Shown here: piece after piece, positions 61,101 to 64,000 of the stretch
Numbering within the stretch: position 1 is the stretch's first letter
How the letters are laid out: the number at the start of each line of letters is the position of its first letter
From: Anticarsia gemmatalis
Taxonomy: Eukaryota > Arthropoda > Insecta > Lepidoptera > Erebidae
Length of the DNA stretch: 64,000 bases
Direction: 5' to 3'
Assembly: GCF_050436995.1 (NCBI RefSeq)
Contig: NC_134755.1
Span: 2,977,001-3,041,000, forward strand
Notes under the pieces: generated by a model
Database searches by the model: none
What the model saw: only the letters and a program-made list of their open reading frames with translations
What the model was told of the DNA's origin: nothing
Position numbers and translations under genes: made by a program

Positions 61101-63004
61101 ACTAGTACATATTATTACTTAGATAAAGATTCTACAATTCAGGCACATAATTTCTTGGAAGGTTTGGTTTCTTTTCGAACGTTTCGTGCTTTGACTTTTC
61201 CTTAATTAATAAAAATATTACCGGCCTATCTTTGTACTTTGAAAAACCCTATACCCGCACGTTCTGATATAACAGGCGGGATTTTATAAAAAATAATTAC
61301 CTACGCAGAATTGTTTCAACGCGCGATAGCCGCAGACAAATCGCATCCATTTTTTGTTCTGTAATACCCATTTACGAAGGGAAACGCTTCTTTTATCATC
61401 GTGAAATAATGTGATACCATCTGTTTTATGTTATTTGTACTATTATGTACTAATTTTTGCTTGCTGGCTTAATTTATCGATAGCTAGCCCGTTGTCGAAA
61501 GTAGAAGGAATTCGCTCCTCCGATACGATACCACAGCACTGACAAGTTTTATAAAAACGATTTCCGTAGTATCGGGGCGAGTAACAAATATTCGTCCTAA
61601 CATCCAAATTTTCACTTTTACAATATTAGCATTTAGTCTGTGGTTGAACGATGTGGTCGAAGTCATGTTTTACCCAAACTGGGAATTACGTATGGTCAAT
61701 GTAGTCAATATTAACTTACTAATCTTAATGACATCTACAACTAACTAAGCTAACCTGTCTCTGCCTCATCAATCACGCCGTCCATCGGTGAAAACTTTAT
61801 GTAAATATACTGGGTAGTTTCCGAGCTTATCACATACAGACAGACACTGCAAAGGGATTTGGTATAACAATAATAGACTAGTATATTTCGTATTCAATTA
61901 TTTAGAATTTTTATTCTCGGAATAAATATTTTATAATGAATTTTGTTGATTCTTCTAACTGGAAAAGTATTTGCTTGGAATGTTTATAATCAAATTAATA
62001 ATGATGTCCCATTTTTTTCTCGGTACCATAATATCTAATACAGCATGAAGATTTTATTAAATTACTAGCAGACCCGACGAACTTCTTACCGCCTAACAAT
62101 CAATTCTTGATTTTTTTTTTGGTATAAATTATTCTCTTCGTAATCTACGTCCTTCAAGGAATATTATTAAAAAAGAATTTGCGAAATCGGTTCAGCTGCC
62201 TGTTATATGAGTAGCAAATTTTTGTTAATTGCACGGCTATTAAATTTACAATACTTTGTTAAACACTTGTCATATTCATGTTTTCACAGATAATAATATT
62301 GAAATAAAATGCAATCCTCCCTATACAAAAAATATATAAATCACAGTATGTAATAAGCCTCTTTTCAAACAGAATAGACTAATAGGCTCGTACATACCTC
62401 GCTATATATTACAAACACATTGTGCTATTAAGTGGGCGTATACAGCGATAATCAACAAAAATGATAAAAGATCTTGCGGTTGACGTCTGTTCATTTGAAA
62501 TGAATTGAAGCGGTGATGTAAAAGATCCATTACATGAGATTTTACTTATGTGCCTTTATTCTCACCCTTTTTAGGCTTTTCCCAGAAGAACACAAATTGT
62601 CGCTTCTTTTAGTCGAGATTGTCTTACTCAGGGAAAATTCCTTGAATTTTTCAGCGGGTTTTTTTTTTGCTCGAGTTTTTTGTAGAATATATTTTTTTAA
62701 CAAGTAAACATATACCAGTCCCAGTTAGTTTTACTCAGTCAACACTGATTTTTGAAATAAAATCGTTGAAATAAAGGTTTATGATATTCAGTAGGGTTGA
62801 TAAATTGAAAATGTATGACCATTTATAAAATATTTTCTGTTCAAAATAGACAATTGCAATTAATATGCCCAGTATTTTTATAATTGGACATTCTATAAAT
62901 ACATACTGTTTGAAAGTACTGTACGACTTTTCAAATTCTCAGATAAATTAGTTTTTTCCAAAAAAAAACAAGTATCTAAATAAGTTTTCAAACTCACCAG
63001 GCAT
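28023..63004 (-). CDS. Four-transmembrane-segment protein, unknown family (6 exons, 252 aa)
   Basis: Exons in transcript order: 62998-63004, 44404-44555, 37989-38103, 33403-33601, 31062-31227, 28023-28142. They sum to 759 nt, all introns are GT-AG, and phases join (1, 0, 1, 2, 0). The start ATG is preceded in frame by TAA at 63014-63016. Predicted topology: N-terminal region of about 45 residues with DDVELPLGNG; membrane segments at about 50-68, 78-98, 128-150 and 164-187; a basic, Trp-rich loop between segments 2 and 3 (SRGFGGWVSARSR onward); C159 and C164 between segments 3 and 4; and a C-terminal tail rich in Lys, Glu and Pro (KEGKEKEPPPPEPP). No signal peptide is obvious, so both termini are probably cytosolic. 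The layout recalls MARVEL/TMEM-type small tetraspan proteins, but I see no signature that assigns it, and I infer no function. Intron 1 is about 18.4 kb and introns make up 98% of the gene. If the first exon is wrong, Met10 in exon 2 is an alternative start. Confidence 0.85.
28195..28351 (-). mobile_element. Degenerate tRNA-headed SINE, 50 bp from an exon
   Basis: On the minus strand the head reads GCCTCCATGGCGCAGTGG, with a weak B box (gtgggttcaa). The body contains 'cgtccgttgtttatatg', which matches the copy at 50768-50990. It lies just upstream of the terminal exon's splice acceptor. Confidence 0.7.
28352..31061. other. Intron 5 interior
   Basis: No second gene is supported. The longest frame here (29821-30144, minus) lacks any recognisable domain. 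The hairpin at 29053-29125 is listed separately. Confidence 0.5.
29053..29125. repeat. Near-perfect 31-bp-arm hairpin
   Basis: Left arm 29053-29083 (gagtattttcaaac, then ttttgtcaaaaagtaca) and right arm 29095-29125 pair almost fully around an 11-nt loop; the differences lie in the centre of the arms. Confidence 0.85.
31062..31227 (-). CDS. Tetraspan gene exon 5: fourth membrane segment
   Basis: TTTCTTTCAG acceptor, donor ATG|GTACGT. It encodes CGSTTCIGVAGAQLSVSVMT and the rest of segment 4, then a Pro-rich loop (SLSPPPRQSD). Confidence 0.86.
32817..33360 (+). mobile_element. ~185-bp TIR element interrupted by a SINE
   Basis: The left part (to about 32862) and the right part (from 33231) rejoin into one copy of the family seen at 35219-35406. 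The gap holds a tRNA-headed SINE flanked by a 10-bp duplication. Confidence 0.75.
32864..33230 (-). mobile_element. tRNA-headed SINE with target-site duplication
   Basis: On the minus strand it starts CTGCTCTGTGGCGCGGTCGG and has a canonical B box GGTTCGAATCC. It continues through 'ctcagaaatt'-like and 'gccgtatatcggctaggagg' body blocks and ends in an ATTATTA tail. 'agaaatttag' at 32853-32862 and 33231-33240 is the target duplication. This is a Pol III SINE pattern, not a tRNA gene. Confidence 0.88.
33403..33601 (-). CDS. Tetraspan gene exon 4: basic loop and third membrane segment
   Basis: Acceptor TTTGTTGCAG, donor GG|GTGAGT. It encodes TSIYYSRGFGGW, a basic Trp-rich loop, then VPLTMLWTAAIGAHIAMLAF. 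Another frame is also open across the exon, but only this one gives hydrophobic segments and joins its neighbours in phase. Confidence 0.86.
33627..33873 (-). mobile_element. 5S-rRNA-like SINE, copy 2
   Basis: The minus-strand head carries 'gcgctcaccggtcggtaaac', a 'ccttggcgcgg'-type region and 'agatgggtgaccgca'. The tail is an (AAAC)n run. A short direct repeat, ctagtt, flanks it at 33621-33626 and 33874-33879. Its tail ends 25 nt from the exon 4 acceptor boundary. Confidence 0.85.
34636..34840 (-). mobile_element. Helitron-like or LINE-tail fragment
   Basis: Begins ctagcggctcggcctgac with 'tttgtccgggtataatag', a widespread lepidopteran element end. The far boundary is uncertain. Confidence 0.45.
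35219..35406 (+). mobile_element. TIR element, best full copy (~188 bp)
   Basis: It opens CTCGATTCTCTACTAC and closes 'gtacagaatcga', forming short terminal inverted repeats. Inside are 'gatcagcgcctctggcggg', 'ggcagtacatt' and 'cgatagctagccggttgtcgg'. There is no coding capacity, so it is treated as a MITE. The class is unknown. Confidence 0.8.
35928..36178 (+). mobile_element. 5S-rRNA-like SINE, copy 1 (full length, 12-bp target duplication)
   Basis: The head reads 'caccggtcggtaaacgatc', 'ggggtaagcaaac', 'ggcgcggtcattcc' and 'gatgggtgaccgc'. It tracks the order of the 5S rRNA internal promoter, from the A-box region (GTTAAGCAAC) to the C box (GATGGGTGACCG). The 3' tail is (AAG)n. 'atccttttaaaa' at 35916-35927 and 36179-36190 is a perfect target duplication and fixes both ends. 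It is mobilised by a LINE in trans, as inferred from the tail and duplication. Confidence 0.9.
37495..37723 (-). mobile_element. 5S-rRNA-like SINE, copy 3
   Basis: The minus strand has 'gatcagtgggttaggcaacc', 'ggcgcggatattccgtagatg', a decayed C-box area, and a tail (GAAC)n. An imperfect flanking repeat (aaacagcact / aaactagcact) fits an older insertion. Confidence 0.8.
37989..38103 (-). CDS. Tetraspan gene exon 3: first and second membrane segments
   Basis: Acceptor ATTTCAG, donor GCAG|GTAAAC, phases 0 to 1. It encodes IVCGIGGLVLGAVGWLEER and LGLGVPAGAITVLAA, a Gly-rich pair of hydrophobic stretches separated by a charged turn. Confidence 0.86.
38200..38372 (-). repeat. Decayed tRNA-headed SINE
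   Basis: 'ccccgactcagg' and 'gaacccgagac' are the reverse complement of a damaged B-box region. 'gggttactattga' is shared with 47640-47765. Confidence 0.5.
39990..40105. mobile_element. Foldback MITE, copy C
   Basis: Arms from CCCCCAGTTTCTGAG to 'cagaaaccggggg', with TTA following on the right only. The left flank is aaag. Confidence 0.85.
41454..41572 (+). repeat. TIR element, partial copy
   Basis: 'ttgtatgaaaaattg', 'tacaagcgttgtaag', 'gaagtacattttgaactc' and 'cgatactc' follow the family order. It directly abuts the Helitron-like element that starts at 41574. Confidence 0.65.
41574..41857 (+). mobile_element. Non-autonomous Helitron-like element
   Basis: Starts TCTATACTAATATAATAAAG after an A and has a (GTTT)n stretch near the 5' end. 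It then reads 'gaacgcgctaatctcagg' and ends 'gcacgggtcagctag' before T. It matches 59097-59376 on the other strand over most of its length. Confidence 0.85.
42299..42336. repeat. Perfect 16-bp-arm hairpin
   Basis: 'tgatgatgttcggcat', a 6-nt loop, then the exact complement. The stem is too short for a standard animal pre-miRNA. Confidence 0.9.
42903..42977 (+). repeat. Dispersed 'CCCACTGCAGGGCAAGGGTCTCC' repeat
   Basis: The core and 'ggccttgagtcctcc' are kept; the right part is missing. Confidence 0.75.
43998..44103. mobile_element. Foldback MITE, copy D
   Basis: The left end is eroded ('ctgagggacattt'). The right arm is intact to 'cagaaaccgggggt'. It lies 300 bp from exon 2 of the tetraspan gene. 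Confidence 0.8.
44404..44555 (-). CDS. Tetraspan gene exon 2: N-terminal region
   Basis: Acceptor TTTCAAACAG, donor CAG|GTAAGA. Joined to exon 1 it reads MPVLHAKAAMWSRKQS and continues to LYPFAIALRVRVLQ. It is GC-rich relative to its flanks. Confidence 0.87.
45009..45272 (-). mobile_element. tRNA-headed SINE with probable target duplication
   Basis: On the minus strand: CTGCACGTTTGGTGCAGTGG with an A-box-like start and a B box in 'gtgggttcgaatcccaccc'. An exact 12-bp direct repeat (aataagtaaata) lies at 44997-45008 and 45273-45284. It is AT-rich, so it could be chance, but it is placed as a target duplication should be. Confidence 0.8.
46679..46762. mobile_element. Foldback MITE, copy E (right half decayed)
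   Basis: The left arm 'ccccgatttctgag' through 'tttatctattcaatagcgtt' and the loop remain. The right arm is lost after 'aacgcctttgaaatctatc'. Confidence 0.75.
47434..47476. repeat. Perfect 19-bp-arm hairpin
   Basis: 'cgtcatcaatgtgtaaaac', a 5-nt loop, then the exact complement. Pairing continues outward through ttaata/tattaa with one bulged base. The sequence is unique in this window. Confidence 0.9.
47640..47765 (-). repeat. Decayed SINE related to 38200-38372
   Basis: Shares 'gggctactattgagaa', a 'ccaaaggtattttgcc'-type segment and a degraded tRNA-like end. Confidence 0.45.
49360..49414. repeat. Perfect 21-bp-arm hairpin
   Basis: Left arm 49360-49380 (aacgctttcaaacccagaca, then a) and right arm 49394-49414 match exactly around a 13-nt loop. 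It has mixed base composition, so chance is unlikely. Confidence 0.92.
49488..49612 (+). repeat. TIR element, rearranged copy
   Basis: It opens 'ctgattctctactactatcg', then 'ttcagtacatatta' and 'ctctcgatgcttgatag'. The central 'gcgcctctagcggg' block is missing. A further fragment with 'aactaatcagcgcccctgg' is at 50090-50165. Confidence 0.7.
50768..50990 (+). mobile_element. tRNA-headed SINE
   Basis: Head GGCCTCCGTGGCGCAGTGAT, B box GGGTTCGATTCCCA, then a body with 'tgtgtccgttgtttgtat'. Acceptor-stem pairing is poor and an unrelated body follows, so it is not a functional tRNA gene. Confidence 0.82.
51008..51175 (+). repeat. Diverged 'CCCATTACTGTCC...' repeat
   Basis: Decayed core plus the longer right part ('ggcatgcaaaggtttc') that is also seen at 53880-54062. 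Confidence 0.6.
51662..51820 (-). repeat. Old fragment of the 5S-like SINE tail region
   Basis: 'tagtgtcaaaatatgttcaagc', 'ggcatggcgtaacagctgtt' and 'cagtacagagacg' follow the order of the other copies' 3' half, with heavy decay. Confidence 0.55.
52415..53490 (-). mobile_element. Helitron-like element, ~1.1 kb, with internal repeats
   Basis: The minus-strand 3' end is 'ccgcacgggtcagctag'. The other end is near the (GACA)n tract at 53457-53482. 'gccatct' recurs four times inside (about 52935, 52986, 53167, 53261). Two open frames inside show no transposase motif. The 5' boundary is approximate. Confidence 0.6.
53457..53482. repeat. (GACA)n microsatellite
   Basis: A tetranucleotide run at the edge of the Helitron-like element; the same motif (as GTCT) occurs in the element at the window's right end. 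Confidence 0.9.
53880..54062 (+). repeat. Dispersed repeat, longest 'CCCACTGCTGGGCAAG' family copy
   Basis: 'gtcctactgttgggcaacgg', 'ggccttcagtatactacgct', 'tgcaggttgcggactttgc', 'cttaggcatgcaggg'. The 80-codon frame across it is a repeat shadow. Confidence 0.75.
54470..54580 (+). repeat. TIR element, partial copy
   Basis: 'gcgcctttaacgggcgcc', 'gcatcacgttttaagtgtc' and the right end 'gtagagaatcgcgc'. Confidence 0.7.
55949..56137 (+). mobile_element. Short Helitron-like element
   Basis: Starts TCTAATATATAAAAATTTCG after A, contains 'gaaacggcttgaccgattct', ends 'gccgggtcagctag' before T. It is internally different from the 41.6-kb copy, so it is a separate subfamily sharing ends. Confidence 0.82.
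56138..59096. other. Intron 1 interior without recognised content
   Basis: Three kilobases of AT-rich sequence with no repeat shared elsewhere in the window and no coding frame of note. It is unusually free of mobile elements compared with the rest of intron 1. Confidence 0.45.
59097..59376 (-). mobile_element. Non-autonomous Helitron-like element
   Basis: Inverted relative to 41574-41857 and closely similar: 'ctagctgacccgcgcaattt' to '(caaa)n' and 'tagtatagat'. It has canonical TC and CTAG ends and an A/T insertion context. Confidence 0.87.
59950..59988 (+). repeat. Short 'CCCACTGCTGGGCAAG' fragment
   Basis: 'cccattactgtcccactgct' then 'gggcaagagtc'; truncated on the right. Confidence 0.7.
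62065..62235 (-). mobile_element. Lepidopteran repeat end 'ctagcagacccgacgaac'
   Basis: 'ctagcagacccgacgaactt' followed by 'taccgcctaac' and 'gaaatcggttcagctg' is a common element end in moths and butterflies. The outer limit is uncertain. Confidence 0.5.
62998..63004 (-). CDS. Tetraspan gene exon 1 (coding part, 7 nt)
   Basis: ATG CCT G followed by GTGAGT. In-frame TAA at 63014-63016 closes the frame upstream. Joining to the exon 2 acceptor keeps the long downstream frame. The evidence is only the strong donor and the phase match, so transcripts are needed. Confidence 0.68.
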
Positions 63005-63260
63005 TGAAGCAGCTTATACCAAAAAGGAAATCACATCACACCAAAACAAAACACAAACACACACAAACTATTTCAACAACATTTTGCTTTTAACTTCAGA
63101 CGCGGGAACTTTGTCACAGGGAGGGCCTTACGTCCTCTCTCTGTAAACGTTCTATGGCTACTGAAGCACTCAGTACTGAGTGCTGAAACTCTTGAGCGCT
63201 GAACATTTGGTCTCGCTCAGCGTGAGCTTAGATAACGAGGGATATGTCAGTAATTGATGT
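63005..63260 (-). promoter_or_regulatory. Probable 5' UTR and promoter-proximal region of the tetraspan gene
   Basis: A GC-richer island (63100-63240) in AT-rich DNA just upstream of the start. It holds a 20-bp perfect palindrome at 63165-63184 (AGCACTCAGTACTGAGTGCT) and a CTCAGCG/GCGCTGA cluster at 63195-63225. No TATA box is evident. Confidence 0.5.
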
Positions 63261-63907
63261 GTTGTAGGCATGGAACTAAATTGGGTGAATGGAAATGTTT
63301 CGGGTGTATATTACATATGTAGGTGTATGTGTTTTGGGCGATATGAAAGTGCGATGAGTTCAGTAATTATGTAAGAAATGCCATTTTTTAACATATTTTT
63401 CGATCGATGGTTTTAAAATGATTTTTCAATGAATTAAAGTGATTTTCAAAATTGTTAGTCAAAGCTTAAAGGTTCTTCACATGGATATTTTTTTTTAACC
63501 CATCATTTCCACTTAATCAGTTTGCTTTAGTCGGTCAAACAAAAACTGCGCTATAAAAGCTTATATTTTTGGCTGCAGACCTATTACTTAAATAACTTTT
63601 ACTAAGAACATTATTGCAAAGACAACTCATACGAGTATTGTAACTACTAAATAGTAAAACAATTAGTTTTCTCAACCATCTACTTCTTACGTGCTCAATA
63701 AAAAACACAATTTTCATTTCCTTTGAACTTCTAAAGTAAAAATAATCAAAGTGGTTCGTTTTGTCTGCTTCAATAATATGCGTCGTCACTTCATCTATCA
63801 CTTCTCTCACAGTTCAATCAATCAATGCTAAGCCTGTTGATTTTGGCCGATGTTCCTACACTGTAACGAGTTGTGCATGATAGACATTATTATTATTCCC
63901 ATAGAAA

Positions 63908-64000
63908 TCCATACTAATATTATAAATGCGAAAGTAACTCTGTTTGTCTGTCTGTCTGTCTGCTACTCAATCACGCCTAAACTACTGAACCAATTTGCAT
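63908..64000 (+). mobile_element. Start of a Helitron-like element, cut by the window edge
   Basis: TCCATACTAATATTATAAAT, 'gcgaaagtaactctg', a (GTCT)n run, then 'cctaaactactgaacc'. This is the usual 5' end of a widespread lepidopteran element; the 3' end is outside. Confidence 0.75.

Noticed and set aside
1..64000. CRISPR arrays, phage or bacterial features
   Set aside because: The window is clearly eukaryotic; the only regular direct repeats are the 277-bp tandem array and microsatellites.

Overview
This is an AT-rich eukaryotic nuclear window, most likely from a moth or butterfly (Lepidoptera). It has GT-AG spliced genes and long introns. It also holds a dense set of short interspersed repeats of kinds common in lepidopteran genomes: Helitron-like elements opening TCTATACTAAT and closing CAGCTAG, tRNA-headed SINEs, a 5S-rRNA-like SINE, and fragments carrying CCCACTGCTGGGCAAG. 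No operon, CRISPR, rRNA gene or intact autonomous transposon was seen.

Three protein-coding genes can be assembled exon by exon with consistent phases. (1) 904-6726, plus strand: a complete 10-exon DEG/ENaC (pickpocket-like) sodium-channel subunit of 463 aa. (2) 6901-8633, plus strand: a 4-exon gene for a 133-aa secreted, cysteine-rich precursor that I do not recognise. Its ATG lies only 174 bp after the channel stop codon, with no canonical poly(A) signal between. (3) 28023-63004, minus strand: a 6-exon gene of about 35 kb for a 252-aa protein with four predicted membrane segments and a charged, proline-rich tail. I cannot assign it to a family. Its first coding exon contributes only 7 nt, and its first intron is 18.4 kb.

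Layout: 1-903 is the channel's upstream region. 904-8633 holds the channel and peptide genes. 8634-28022 is about 19 kb with no supported gene, but with repeats: a Harbinger-like scrap near 10.2-10.5 kb, a Helitron at 13.1 kb, foldback elements, and a four-copy ~277-bp tandem repeat at 18.0-19.1 kb. 28023-63004 is the four-membrane-segment gene, its introns filled with SINEs, MITEs, Helitrons and short perfect hairpins. 63005-64000 is its upstream region, with a 20-bp perfect palindrome and the start of another Helitron-like element at the window edge.

The most interesting signals are four. The unfamiliar secreted cysteine-rich precursor, all of whose introns are phase 1, sits directly behind a DEG/ENaC channel, a family with peptide-gated members. 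The channel carries Val in place of the conserved Gly of its His-Gly gating motif. A 5S-derived SINE family has three near-full copies, one with a perfect 12-bp target-site duplication and one ending 25 bp from a splice acceptor. Several near-perfect short inverted duplications are also present. Exon models come from reading frame, splice consensus and family motifs only; no transcript or database search was possible.
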